Source: Eonycteris spelaea (Eukaryota > Chordata > Mammalia > Chiroptera > Pteropodidae). Taken from it: a stretch of DNA of 64,000 nucleotides. Every line of letters begins with the position of its first letter. Position 1 is the first letter of the stretch. The notes below the pieces were generated by a model. That model was not told where the DNA came from and ran no database searches. It saw only the letters and a program-made list of their open reading frames with translations. Of the stretch, positions 10,311-20,760 are shown piece by piece. Made by a program: the position numbers and the translations under genes. The stretch lies in the NCBI GenBank assembly GCA_003508835.1, contig PUFA01000006.1, positions 7,564,001-7,628,000 on the forward strand. The letters are read 5' to 3'.

Positions 10311-10399
10311 CCTTACATTGTCAGCTGGTTGCTTGGATGGTCACTTAGTCAAATATTGGTGAGCGGTTGGATGGTGTTAGCATGTGGGGTAGGGCTAGG

Positions 10400-10799
10400 G
10401 GGCATTTCCTGAGTGGGAAACTTACTATCTGATCCCAGTGGGAGTTCACTTGGCACTAGAAAAACCCTCTCAGGAAGAAATATAGAATCCTCAAATACTT
10501 ATTCCTTCCTGTCTTCCCTCCCCTGCCCAGCCAAGCCAGGGCTGGCAAGGAGGATTAGGGTGGCTCCTCTTCCCCCATCATCAGCCCCAAATGGCCCAAG
10601 GAAGAGGGCCTGGTCCTGGGAGAGACACTGGGAGAGACACTGAGTAGCCCAGCACAGTCACCCTGGGAAGCATCTAGGTAACTGGCTCTTTGGTCGAATG
10701 CGAGGGCCACTGGGTGGTTTCTAAGGGCTGGGCTGCTGCAGGATACAGAACAGAGAGTCCAGCGCTTAGGAGCAGTTCAGCTCATCCTGCCTGGGAAAA
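10400..10799. other. Unique sequence with a 13-bp tandem doublet
   Basis: At about 10618-10643 the word GGGAGAGACACTG occurs twice in direct succession. Otherwise I recognise nothing. Confidence 0.4.
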
Positions 10800-10980
10800 A
10801 GGTCATGTGCTCCGATATGAGTAATTAATTCTCTCCGAGCCACATTGAAAAGGTTAACCTGATTTATGGGACGCAATTGAGTGTAGAATGGGTTGTTATC
10901 TTGTAAAAGGTCCGTTCCGGCATCTGAGTCTATAGACTCTCCCGCGACTGGGCACCAGCTGGAAGCTGGCCCTACCTTTT
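10800..10980. promoter_or_regulatory. Candidate conserved noncoding element (TAATTAAT, GTTAACC)
   Basis: Unique block with TAATTAATT (10822-10830), AAGGTTAACCTGATTTATGG and CGCAATTGAGTG, and with several CpGs kept in AT-rich context. No repeat phrases are present. Enhancer function is inferred. Confidence 0.35.
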
Positions 10981-11284
10981 ATGCTTTTATGTGACTCCAC
11001 ATGAAAATCCCAAAGAGAGGCCCACTTGGTCAGGGACTCCAAACCCTAATGAGGGGTCATTAGAGCATTCAAAGGAGGGTGTCTTCTGCTCCTGTCACAA
11101 CCCGCTACTCAACTGCCGCCTCAGCCTTAATCTTCATGCACACAGGGTCCAGAAAGAAAAGCCCAATGCTAGTCTTGAGTTCTGAGTTCAAGGCCAGGCT
11201 CCTTCAGTGACTCTCTGGCCTCGGTGCTGGGCTGCACAGTTTCCTCCTCACAAAAATGGAGTGAAAATTCCTTACCTGTTCTTC

Positions 11285-11495
11285 TTCTTTCTCACCATTT
11301 ATTAGCTGTGTGAGCTTGGGCAAGTTACCTAACCTCTCTGTACCTCAGTTTCCTCATCTGTAAATGGCAATAATAATACTACCTACTCCACAGAGTTCTT
11401 ATGAGGATTACATGAGTAAATATTTGTAAAACTTAGGACAGTGCCTTGTCATAGTACTTGGCCTGTAGGGTTTCTTCAGTAAATTAATAAAGTCT
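11285..11495 (+). mobile_element. MIR SINE (sense)
   Basis: A textbook MIR: TTATTAGCTGTGTGAGCTTG, GGCAAGTTACCTAACCTCTC, CCTCAGTTTCCTCATCTGTA and AATGGCAATAATAATACTAC. It continues with TCTTATGAGGATTACATGAG and a CAGTGCCTTGTCATAGTAC tail. Confidence 0.95.
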
Positions 11496-11791
11496 TGAGA
11501 TGAAAGACGACCAGGGACTTAGATGTCTGGATGTCCTCAGGAACGTGTCAGACAAGGCCAGGGCCTGGCCCGCATAGATACCTGAGCCTCGGGTCCCAGT
11601 GAGGAGGGCACCAATGGTCCTAGGACATGTTGAACTATGTGGACAAAAAGGGAGTAGATAAAGAATAGAATGTGTGGCCAGATAATTTTTTTGTTGTTGT
11701 TCTCGTGTCTGTCTCTCCTCACCCAAGATGTAAGTTCTGCTCCCCAGAGCCGGCCAGGAGTCTGCCCGTCAAACCCAAAGATGCTAGTCTA

Positions 11792-11805
11792 GCACCACCT
11801 AGTGG
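11792..11805 (-). promoter_or_regulatory. CTCF-like motif
   Basis: The minus strand reads CCACTAGGTGGTGC, which matches CCASYAGRKGGCRS at 13 of 14 positions (T for C at position 12). It lies in unique sequence next to the MIR-bearing segment. Occupancy cannot be told from sequence. Confidence 0.45.
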
Positions 11806-11999
11806 AAACACTGAAGTCAGCATGGAGGTGGCTTCTGGGCCCTTCCTTGGGGAAGAAAAAGGAGTGAAGATGACTTTAACTTACCTGCCAAGCACAAGAG
11901 GGGAAAAAACATTCCACCAAAACCTTCCCTAAGAAATTGCTCCAGCTGAGAGTATCTTCATTTGTTATCCCTACAGTGTGTGGCGGTATGGTATATTAC

Positions 12000-12448
12000 A
12001 GAAGATCAGTGGTAGCTGTGTCTGTCTGCATATATCATGTGTGTGCTTCTGTATGTCTATATAATTATTTATTAAGTGGGTTAATATGTATAAATAACAG
12101 TGCCTGGCACATAGAAAGCATTTAATAAATGTTTGTCATCATTATTATATGTACATGTGTGCATATACCATGTCTGCGTGTTCATATTAATGTGGTTGTA
12201 TAAATTGTTTACATACCTATGTTCTTTGTTTATGGATGCACAGCATGTGTACATATTGTACCTAAAGAATGTGTATGTGTTTCTATATGTAAATATGTGT
12301 GTGTGTGTTTCTGGATATAAATGTTTTTATGTCTGTGAGCATGGTGTACATGAAATGGATAGATGTGGACGTTTATATGTCTGCATCTATGTGTCTATGA
12401 ACGGGCAATGTCTGTGGATATATTTGTGTACCTTCATTGAATGGAGTG
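12000..12448. repeat. Degenerate TATGTG-rich tract
   Basis: The sequence is dominated by TATGTGTG, TGTATG and ATATGTAA words with no clean unit. A MIR 3' end lies inside it at about 12077-12146. Short Tyr/Val/Cys-rich frames here are products of the repeat. Confidence 0.7.
12077..12146 (+). mobile_element. MIR 3'-end fragment (sense)
   Basis: The phrases AACAGTGCCTGGCACATAGA and AAGCATTTAATAAATGTTTG, then TCATCATTATTAT, are a MIR tail. Confidence 0.7.
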
Positions 12449-12452
12449 CCTG

Positions 12453-13130
12453 AGTATTCGTTTTCTATTGCTGCATAACAATTCCACAAATTAGCACAAA
12501 TTTGACAGCTTAAAACAACACCCACTTATTATCTCACAATTTCTGTGGGTCAGGAATTCAGTCCCAGCCTCGCTGGTTCTCTGTGTGGAGCGTCACAAGG
12601 CTGCAACCAAGTTGTTGGCCAGGCCTGTGATCTGATCTGAGGCTCGGGGTCCTCTTCCAAGGCTGTGTGGCTGTTGCAGAATGTGTTTCCCCGTAGCTCA
12701 TGGCAGCATGCTTGTTCAAGGCCAGCAGGAGAATCTCGACTTTTCTGTCCTCTAGACCTCCTTGTAAGGGCTCCCTTGATTCAGTCAGACCCACCCAGGA
12801 TAATCTCCCTTTTGATTAACTCACAGTCATCTGAACAGGGACCTTAATTACATCTGAAAAATCCCTTCATCTTTTTTTTTTTTTTGGCAGCTTTCATCTG
12901 TTTTTGTTTTGTTTTGTTATTCATATAAAACGTATAGGTTTGAAATGTCTGCAGGAAGACGCCACTATCAGCCAGGTTAAAATCCTTCACTTTGCCATCA
13001 TAGCTAGTCATGGGAGTAATGTCCCATCATCTTCACCATTCCCACCAGACCTAAGGGAGGAGATTATACAAAATGTGTGCCCCAGGACGTAGGACCCTCA
13101 GGGGCATCTTAGAAGTCTGCCTGCCATAGT
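12453..13130 (-). mobile_element. MaLR LTR, MLT1-type (antisense, with inserted A/T-rich DNA)
   Basis: Reversed MLT1 LTR. It opens with TTTCTATTGCTGCATAACAA, GCTTAAAACAACACCCAC and TTCTGTGGGTCAGGAATTCA. It closes with AGGACGTAGGACCCTCAGGG and CTTAGAAGTCTGCCTGCCAT. The span of about 680 bp exceeds the usual 400-500 bp. A T run at about 12871-12885 and the (GTTTT) words after it may mark a later insertion. Confidence 0.85.
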
Positions 13131-13474
13131 GTGTATGTCTGTCTGTACACGTGATTACGTACAGGCACACAGATATGTGTGCGTCCATGAATGATGTGCT
13201 TCTTCTCTGGGCTGCTTTCTTCCCAGTGGAAGATTCCATAGGCAGATTTCCTGTAATAAAGATTGGGAGACCCCTCAAAGCCAGAACTGGTTTCTCCATC
13301 AGTCCAAGGTCTTTGTCAGCGTTAGAATTTCAGCTCTGCCTTTGGACAAGGAGCTTCCCAAAGTGGGCTCTGCACTATCTGCTCCATGCCCCGTACAGTG
13401 TCAGGTTTGTGTGTCGGAGGTGCTGAATTATCTTTGTAACTGGCTCACACATGTGCATGTGTGCGTGCAGATAC

Positions 13475-13497
13475 ATACACACACACACACACACACA
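13475..13497. repeat. (CA)n microsatellite
   Basis: An uninterrupted (AC)n run of about 23 bases follows a TG/CA-rich lead-in at 13447-13474. Confidence 0.95.
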
Positions 13498-13499
13498 AG

Positions 13500-14255
13500 C
13501 ATGACTCACTCTATGAGGCAGGGTCAGCCTGTCCAAGAACAAATCTCACTCCTGCTCCTTGAGAAGCCATCCCTGGCACATCCCTTTCCTAGCCACCTTG
13601 TGACTACAGTCACTGCTCTTTCCAAAAGGAGGTCAGAGGCTGACAACCTGCCCCCCAACTTGGGGTCCTGCTTGGGTGGGACCCAAATGGGCATCACAGC
13701 CTTCTATCAACATCATCTAAAGGGATGCTGGAGCCAAGGTGAGCTATGGCTAAAAAGCTGCCTACAGTCAAGTGAGTTTAGGAAACCCTGACTGCTCCCA
13801 CCCCACCTGGAATTTTGTTGCAGATTAGCACAGCAAAGGCTCTGAGAAAGCGTGCAAGAAGAAAACTTATCTGCCCTGGTTTAACTGGCACTGCCCGAGC
13901 TTATTTGTCTACACACCTATTTTTCTTAAACACATTCAGCAGAACGCACTTGGGGCAACATGGTTGTAAGCCATTCTTCGGCACCCCAAGAGGCTCTTCA
14001 GGCCTTTGGGGTGATGGTAAAAGTTACAGAGATGCCTTTGGAGGGGAAACAGGAAGCCAACAAAGACGATTCCGCTGTATGTGGAGATGGGTGGTCAGTC
14101 CAGAGGACGGGGTCATGAACATGAGGACTCCTGGATCCCACAGAGAACCTGGATTCAGAGGATAAATGAATGTTGACAGGGAAGGCTTGTCCCTCCAAAC
14201 CCAAGGTACAAACTGGAGGCCATAGTCTGAGATTACAGGACCGGGGAGCCTAGGA
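13500..14255. other. Unique sequence with a possible conserved core
   Basis: No repeat or gene is recognised. The segment 13815-13950 (GCAGATTAGCACAGCAAAGG, AACTTATCTGCCCTGG, CTTATTTGTCTACACACC) is the best conserved-element candidate in this stretch. Confidence 0.3.
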
Positions 14256-14257
14256 GG

Positions 14258-14404
14258 CATGGCTTAATGGTTAAGACAAACTTTGTCAAAGCAACTGACT
14301 GAATCTCAAATCAACTGATTATGAGCTGCATGACCTTAAGTAAACTGCTTAACTTTCTTGAAGCTCAGTTCTTACATGTCATAAGGACTTAAACAATAAT
14401 AATA
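14258..14404 (+). mobile_element. MIR SINE (sense), left arm of a tail-to-tail pair
   Basis: GCATGGCTTAATGGTTAAGA is the MIR 5' start, followed by ATTATGAGCTGCATGACCTT, AAGTAAACTGCTTAACTTTC and an AATAATAATAAC tail. The A box region is preserved better than usual. Confidence 0.85.
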
Positions 14405-14620
14405 ACTTACAGTGTTCTCTATAGCCAGGCACTGTCCTGAGCATTTTATCTATGCTAACTCAATTTAATCTCAGCAATAAACCTGTAAGATTTACTGCCA
14501 TGATCTGCATACTACAGATGAAGAAACTAAAACACAAAGAAGTTAAGAACGTACCCAAGGTTACAAAGCCAGCAAATGGCAGAGCCGGGACTCAAACTCT
14601 GGTCGTCTGGCTCCAGGTAA
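14405..14620 (-). mobile_element. MIR SINE (antisense), right arm of a tail-to-tail pair
   Basis: Reversed MIR: GCCAGGCACTGTCCTGAGCA, TTTATCTATGCTAACTCAAT, GATGAAGAAACTAAAACACA, AACGTACCCAAGGTTACAAA and GGCAGAGCCGGGACTCAAAC. It begins where the sense MIR ends. Confidence 0.9.
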
Positions 14621-14859
14621 TGCAGGAAAGGCATTCAGCACAGACCCATTTAGTAAATCAGTGTCCACCACTACTTATTCCAAGTCTGCAGTTGCTGGAG
14701 AAATTGGCTTCTTCGGACAATTTTTCAACCAAGAGTCTATGCCCTAATGAACAGCGAGGGCAAGATGGCTCGTGCCAAGAAGGCACAGGGCAAGAGAACA
14801 TCCTGGCTTCTCGTGGCACAGAAAGGTGAAGGGAGGGGTGCAGCAGCTGAGCTGAGCCA

Positions 14860-15095
14860 TCAGAGGCACTTAGGGTTAATTTGTGGTGTGCAGAGAATAA
14901 ATCTGGAGGTGTGATGTGAGCCAGAGCCGGGGGTGTGGGGCTGGGAACACAGGAACACATCTGTGCATCTCTCTGTCATCTCGAATTTTATATTTACTTC
15001 TGTTGATGAGATTTTGTCATGCTCAATTACGATTCATAGACTCATGTTTCCAGATTTTATGCATCAAATGCTTTGATTTATGGAGTCACCCTAAG
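14860..15095. promoter_or_regulatory. Candidate conserved noncoding element
   Basis: Unique block with GGGTTAATTTGTGGTGTGC, ATTTTATATTTACTTCTG, TCATGCTCAATTACGATTC and TGCATCAAATGCTTTGATTT. It lies between a MIR pair and an LTR remnant but is itself repeat-free. Function is inferred. Confidence 0.35.
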
Positions 15096-15424
15096 CCTGA
15101 CACTGGCCCCCCAAGGTGCCATTTCTGAGCATGGGCACTGAGGCTTGTCCTAGGGTCACACAGGGGCCTCGTTTCTAGGTACAGTGGCCTGTAGAGAGCC
15201 TTAGGAGGACCGCGGGTGGGTGGAGAACACCAAACATCCAGGTCTGGGCCATGCATGGTGGCAGAGGAGCAACGAGGCTGAGGGGGTGGCCACCTGGCAT
15301 CTATGGATAGGCCCCCACTGATCCTGCACCTTGCCTTCTCTCTTCTTCCGGCCCCTCCTTCGAATCCCCTGCCATCCGTCTTCGAGACTCTCTCTCCCTT
15401 GCTAGCTTTGATGAAGTAAGGGTT

Positions 15425-15615
15425 GCTTCTAACCAATACAAGATGGCAAAAGTGACAGCCTGTCACTTCTGTGATTCTATTACACAAGATGGCTATGGTG
15501 ATTAGAAGCAAATCACAGGTTTCACCCACACTCAAGGGGAGGAGTTTGTGCAAGGGTATGAATTCCAAGAGGGTGGGATCATGCAGGTACCTCAGGGAGT
15601 GTCTGCCACACAAGC
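15425..15615 (-). mobile_element. MaLR LTR 5'-half, MLT1-type (antisense)
   Basis: Reversed LTR phrases are ACCAATACAAGATGGCAAAA, CACACTCAAGGGGAGGAG, GTGCAAGGGTATGAATTCCA, GGGTGGGATCATGC and a TCTGCCACAC terminus. The LTR 3' half is missing. Confidence 0.7.
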
Positions 15616-15629
15616 CTCATAGCAACCTG

Positions 15630-15775
15630 TGATGTTTGCAATGCCACCCCCATGTTACGGGAAAAGAGACATCGACCAAGGTCACCCAGGTAGAAAAAAA
15701 AGGTAGCTTAGGTTTGAACCCTCAAACCCTTGTCTGTTTGCTTCCACACCCTGTGCTCTTCACCACAGGGTAATA
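15630..15775 (-). mobile_element. MIR SINE fragment (antisense)
   Basis: GAAAAGAGACATCGACCAAG, GTCACCCAGGTAG, TTAGGTTTGAACCCTCAAAC and GTGCTCTTCACCACAG follow reversed MIR order. An A8 slip disrupts the middle. Confidence 0.7.
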
Positions 15776-16284
15776 CTGCCAAAGCGGAAGCAGATGTAAG
15801 CCCAAGCTGCCCTACATGGCAGGGGTCTGGAGCTTTCACACAGAGACTGTGTAGCACCCTCAGCCTCTTCTAGGACACTGAGTTCTTAGTCTGTTTGGGC
15901 AGCAAAGAGGCATCCAGGTCCTTGGTCATTGATCTGACCCTGACACCAAACTTCTCTAGAGGAGCAAAGGGTGCAAAGGACTGGAAAACTCCAAGCACCA
16001 AGGTAGGGGCTGTAGGGGATGACAAGCCCTATATATGACAAGCCCAGGGACATTTTCATCCCATTCTTGGGCTGGCATCTTGACAATGGCTGTGATGACA
16101 GGCCCCTGTTAATTTTGCTGATTTGGGCTCTTCTTGCCAGCTCTTCCCAGTAACAGGATTACAAGTCTATCCCTTGGTTCCCACCTACCTATCTGCTTTT
16201 GGATCTCATAGAAGAACACCGCTTTTTTCCCCCTGGAGAGATTTGAGGACAGTTGTGAAAGAGGGTTACCCTAAAAGAATAGAG

Positions 16285-16535
16285 GATAAATCACCTCTAC
16301 TGGGCACCTATTTACTGGGCACCTCTACAGAGCACCTTGACACACATTAGCTTATGTAATCCTCCAACATCCTTTCAAGGTAGGTATTATTATTTCCAAT
16401 CTATGCAGAAGAAAATGGAATCTCAGGATAAGTTGTTTCCCCAGTCATACAGCTAAAAAGTGGCAGAATCAGGATTCACACCCAAGTCTGTCTGGTTAGC
16501 AAACCAAGTTTCATTCTACTCTGCCAGTTACCTGT
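16285..16535 (-). mobile_element. MIR SINE (antisense) with a duplicated start
   Basis: TTACTGGGCACCTCTACAGA, TAGCTTATGTAATCCTCCAA, AGGTAGGTATTATTATTTCC, GTCATACAGCTAAAAAGTGG and CAGAATCAGGATTCACACCC are a reversed MIR. The phrase ACTGGGCACCT occurs twice (about 16298 and 16314), a small local duplication. Confidence 0.9.
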
Positions 16536-16574
16536 CTTTGAGGATCCTTTTATCTCCCTCTTGGCTTCTCATTG

Positions 16575-16780
16575 TTATTATTATTATTATTATTATTATT
16601 TATTATTATTATGGTAACATTGGTTAATGAAATCTAGTAAGTTTCAGGTGTACAATTCAACAGTAAGGCATACATATATTGCATTTTGTGTTCACCACCC
16701 ATAGTTAGATTTCTTTCTGTCACCACATATTTGACCCATTTTACCCCAACTGCCTTGGCCTCTCCATCTAGGTTCAAGAC
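16575..16780 (-). mobile_element. LINE-1 3' end (antisense) with (TTA)n tail
   Basis: A (TTA)n tract at 16575-16612 is the reversed A-rich tail. Next come TGGTTAATGAAATC, GTTTCAGGTGTACAATTCAA, TTCACCACCCATAGTTAGAT and TTCTGTCACCACATATTTGA. The phrase AGTTTCAGGTGTACA is the signature of the mammalian L1 3' UTR. It is severely 5' truncated. Confidence 0.75.
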
Positions 16781-17479
16781 TCCTGTTCTTTCTGACTTAT
16801 TTAGGATAGATTTCAAAGCTATTCTAATATATGAGGTTCCTCCCCCATATTCACCTTCCCATACACTCATCCATCATCCAGGGGACCTGGAGTTTGTCTG
16901 CATGGGGTAGAATTCCTTCATATACTCTACTTTAACCCAAACAGCACAGTTTGTACTATGGGTTCCCATCCTTTATCATTGGTCTCTGTCCATATTGCTA
17001 ATCTGTATTTCTCCAATTCCCAAAGCCCAACATCCTCTTGACCCTTGGATATGGTGAAGAGGTCACCTTCCAGCCTCTTACACACTTGGCCTTTTAGAAC
17101 CCCTTGCTTAGCTTCCTATCACCTGCCCTGCTAATCATCTCCCTGCTCAGGTTCCAGATTCCCTCTGAGCCTTCTGTTTCTCTGGGATCCAAGCTCTGCC
17201 TTCACAGATTTGCATGCTGCAAGAGGGCCTACAGCCGTACCACTTGGCTGCTGAACTCATGACCATTTGCCTAACTTTAGCCATTGGTACCTTACCATAT
17301 CCGCTCCCACTAGAGCAGCTCACTTGGTTCAAATTAGTTCCACCCTGCACCCTCACCTGCAAGCCTCATCTCTTGCTTCAGTTCCCCTCCCTTATCTCCT
17401 CAACCCATTCTTGTGGGTCTTGTCCAGTCTGTGTCTGCACTTCTACTTCTGATTACTTTCCCCAAAGGTATCACCATTC

Positions 17480-17775
17480 CTGATTACATTAACCATCCCC
17501 TCTGTCACACCACAGTTACTTACCCACCTCTCACATCACCACCGCTGCCACTGCCATCTTAACCATCACCGCCAACCAAATATCACTTGCATCACCATCC
17601 CCCAAAACCACCACACCATTGCCTCTAACTCCACCACAACCATCTCCACCTCCCTTTCCTCATGTCACCTCGAACAGTAGCATAATCCCAACACCACGAT
17701 TCACCTCACTGTCGCCACTCTTCCTGTATCCAACCCCACCACCGCCATCACCCCATCACTGTCACTTACCAAAGC
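17480..17775. repeat. Degenerate CAC/CCA/CAT triplet-rich repeat
   Basis: The plus strand is built from ACC, CAC, CCA and CAT words (CATCACCACCGCTGCCACTG, CACCACCGCCATCACCCC) with almost no G. It looks like a decayed (CAY)n array of about 300 bp. Frames through it give Pro/Ser/Thr/His-rich peptides without other support. Confidence 0.7.
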
Positions 17776-18229
17776 CGTTATTAAGCACTAAATCAGTGTC
17801 TGGATATCTCACCTGGGTACTGAACTAAGTTAGAAAGGCAGAGGTCCTGGTCTCAGACACTTCATAAACTGATGTGAATTTGTCATGGACCCAGGATTAG
17901 TGTGCCCATTCCTGTGCTTCCCACACGTTTCTCAACACTTCCCCAGCATTTAGTCCCCCTAGGCTTCCTCTGTGTGCGTCCTCGAGCTAAGACAAGCCTT
18001 TCCTTACTGGTGCCACGGCCACCCGGGCCTTTCTGGGAGGCTGTTGCTCAAACACCAACCTCCCGCCTTCCCAACTCCTCTCCTATTAGAGATGAAGGCA
18101 TGAACCCCAAACTCTCTCCCTCCCAGCTTCTACCCTGAGTGGCAGGCCAGGCTCCCCTGGTCCCAGCTGCTGCTACTGCTTCATCTTTCCTGGCGCCTGG
18201 GGAAAGCTGTGCCTCTCCCACCCCCACCC

Positions 18230-18330
18230 TGGGCAGCTGAGTCTGGCATTGATTACTAGCCTCATAATTACCCTGCAGGCACTGGCAGGGATTTCAAGCC
18301 TGACTGACTCAAATGAGAAATCTTGGGGAT
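18230..18330. promoter_or_regulatory. Candidate conserved element with TAATTA and AP-1 motif
   Basis: GCATTGATTACTAGCCTCAT, TAATTA at 18265-18270 and a perfect AP-1 word TGACTCA at 18305-18311 lie within 80 bp of unique sequence. Function is inferred. Confidence 0.35.
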
Positions 18331-18352
18331 TTGGGAGGGCAGGGGACACTTT

Positions 18353-18402
18353 GCTGGGGGCGGGGGGCGGGGCGGGCGATGGGGAAGGGGGAGAGGGCAG
18401 AG
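18353..18402 (+). repeat. G-rich tract with G-quadruplex potential
   Basis: The plus strand carries five or more G runs of at least three within 50 bases (GGGGGCGGGGGGCGGGGCGG, then GGGGAAGGGGG). That satisfies the usual G3+N1-7 quadruplex pattern. Confidence 0.8.
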
Positions 18403-18829
18403 AGGAAGCCGCCTTCACCTGCATGAATCTCTGTGTCTAGAATCACAGCTTTGGCAAGGAAGCAAGGAAGCAACCTTTGGCAAGGTTGATCCCTGGAGGC
18501 CTCACCTGGAGCTGTGGGATCTAGTCAAGACAAACCACCTGCCCACAGGTACATTAACCCTTAGGAAGGAGCTGTTCTGAGGGAACCTGGACAGACTCAG
18601 GGAAGAGGCGGAATGCTGGAGACACCGCCCCAGAGCAGACAAATTGAGGGCCCTCCTCCTGGGTACCCTGGAGGGTTAGGATGGAAGTTTTGAGGGATGA
18701 GTGGCAGTTCAGTGAGGCCACGCAAAACATTAAAAAAAAAGAAACTGTTCCTGGCACCAAAGGAATTCAGAGATGAGGCCCACTGGCAAATGCCTTCTGA
18801 ACTGAGACTCGTAAATACACATTCTCTGA

Positions 18830-19160
18830 CCCAAGAGGTATATATACAAACCCATGAATTACTCCTGCATACACACATGTATGCCTATGAACACTCTCTT
18901 ACCTGTCTCCTGCATCCCTGCAAGAGACAAGCACGAAGACAAAAATAAACACAAAAAGGCCATCACATGTGTCCCATCACACACAACTATCCCCCTACAC
19001 ACATTCACACACCTTCCCCCATCCTAATACATACACACTAACACACTGCGCCATCGCACACTCACATCCTCACATACACATACACTTGCGCATCTTCAGA
19101 CACATTCTCACATACTCAGAAGCCAAACACCCAGAGAAAGAGAGACATCACCTACACACT
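18830..19160. repeat. Decayed CA-rich simple repeat
   Basis: ACACA, CATAC and CTCACA words dominate (CACACATTCACACACCTTCC). The His/Thr-rich frame across 18969-19364 arises from this composition. Confidence 0.75.
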
Positions 19161-19189
19161 CATATGCTGCTTGAGAAATTGCGGAAAGA

Positions 19190-19395
19190 AGTGAGCCTCT
19201 TGTTCTTTTCTCCCTCTCCCCCCTCGCAGGGGGGATTTCATTTAGAAGTTGCCCGAGCCCAAGCTTTCAGATTACAGTCTAGACCATATAGGTTTCCTAA
19301 AGATAAGGCTGAGAAATTGATTTCAATTACCAAAGTGGAGAGGCTGCACTTCTCAGCCTCCTGAGCAGAGCATTAACCCTGGAGATCCGGGAGCT
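19190..19395. promoter_or_regulatory. Candidate conserved noncoding element
   Basis: Repeat-free block with GTTTCCTAAAGATAAGGCTG, GAAATTGATTTCAATTACCA and GCATTAACCCTGGAG. AAATTGATTTCAATT is a near palindrome. Function is inferred. Confidence 0.35.
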
Positions 19396-19882
19396 GGAGA
19401 AGAGGCATCCTGCATGGCAGGCCCACATGTGCCCCAAGCACGTGCGCTGGGAACCCACACACACGTGCAGAATCTCACTCACGCCAGCTGGGCAGAGAGC
19501 CCAGGCCTAGGAGTCAGGAAGCCCGGGTACTAACTAGCCTCAGCTCTACCAATATTTCACTTTGGGATCCTGAAGAACTGCCTTTCTCTGACTTGGTTTC
19601 TCTTCTCAGACCATATTCCTGCTCCCAAGGGCTCATAAACCCTGAGCTCACTCCTGGTTAAGCACCCACCTCTGCTGAGGCTGTCAGCTCCCCAGAAGAC
19701 CTAAGCGGGCACTCCAGTGCCTTAGAACCCATACCCTTCACCACTCTGCCTCATGGTCCCTGTACACTGGAAGCTAATGGGGCCCACATTAGTCAAAGGA
19801 AACATCATCAGCTTCTACAACAGGCAGGCTCTGAAGTCAGTGGCTGAAGGATTTTTTCTTATGCACACAAAATCCTCTGTGG

Positions 19883-20460
19883 GTTTATTAGTTTTCTATT
19901 ACTTCCATAGCAAATTACCACAAAATTAGCAGCTTTTAAAAATACCATTTATGATCTCATACTAGCTGAGATGCCCAAGCTGGGGTTTGACTGGGTCCTC
20001 TACTTGGGGTATCATAAGTCCAGAATCAAGGCGTTGGCCAGCAGGGCTCTTATCAGAAGGCTCTGGGAAAAATAGCTTCCAAGCTCATTTAGATTGTGGG
20101 ACTGAGGTCTCCATTCCCTTTCTCGTTGTTGGTCAGGAGTCATTTTCCCCTTTTAGGTGCTCCCTGGTTCGTGGCCTCTTCAATCTTCAAAGCCAGGATT
20201 GGTACGTCAAGTCCTCTCACACTACAAATCTCTCTGACTTCCCCTCCCCATATCTCTCTGCCTTCCTCTTCTGCTTTTCAGGGCTCTTGTAATTACACTG
20301 GTTTTACCCAGATATCCACGATAATCTCCTAATCTAAGGTCATCTGATCAGTAATCTTAATTATAACTGCAAAGTCCCTTTTGCCATGTAATTTAACACA
20401 TTCATGGACATAATACCAGAGGCAAAGACCATGAGAGCCAAAATTCTGCCTAACCCAGCC
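19883..20460 (-). mobile_element. MaLR LTR, MLT1-type (antisense, near full length)
   Basis: Reversed LTR from TTAGTTTTCTATTACTTCCA, AAATTACCACAAAATTAGCA and AGAATCAAGGCGTTGGCCAG to CTTGTAATTACACTGG. It continues with GATAATCTCCTAATCTAAGG, TTGCCATGTAATTTAACACA and an ATTCTGCCTAACC terminus. Confidence 0.9.
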
Positions 20461-20589
20461 GGCCAAGTGACTGTCCTGAGTGGCTCTCCTTCATTGGTGA
20501 TCCAGGGTTCCAGGCTCCTCTGTCATGCAACACAGCAATCCTCAAGTTGTTAGCCCCTCTCGTTGCTGCATAAGGAAAAAAAGGGCTGG

Positions 20590-20760
20590 ATAATTTCATG
20601 AGATGTTTTCAAGTGCTATTCTGGAAGTAACTTCTATCAGTTCTGTCCAGATCTCACTGGCTAGAACCAGTCACACGACCCAACCTAACTGCAAGGCTGG
20701 GATGCATATAGGAACACGTGGATATGTTTGCGCATAATAGCGCATATAGTCTCTGTCATA
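20590..20760. mobile_element. Unclassified interspersed-repeat-like sequence
   Basis: CTGGCTAGAACCAGTCACAC and CCAACCTAACTGCAAGGCTG resemble phrases common in an old dispersed element. I cannot name the family. Confidence 0.25.

Noticed and set aside
12133..12453. 106-codon Cys/Tyr/Val-rich frame resembling membrane segments
   Set aside because: Hydrophobicity stems from TATGTG-type repeats; no gene structure.
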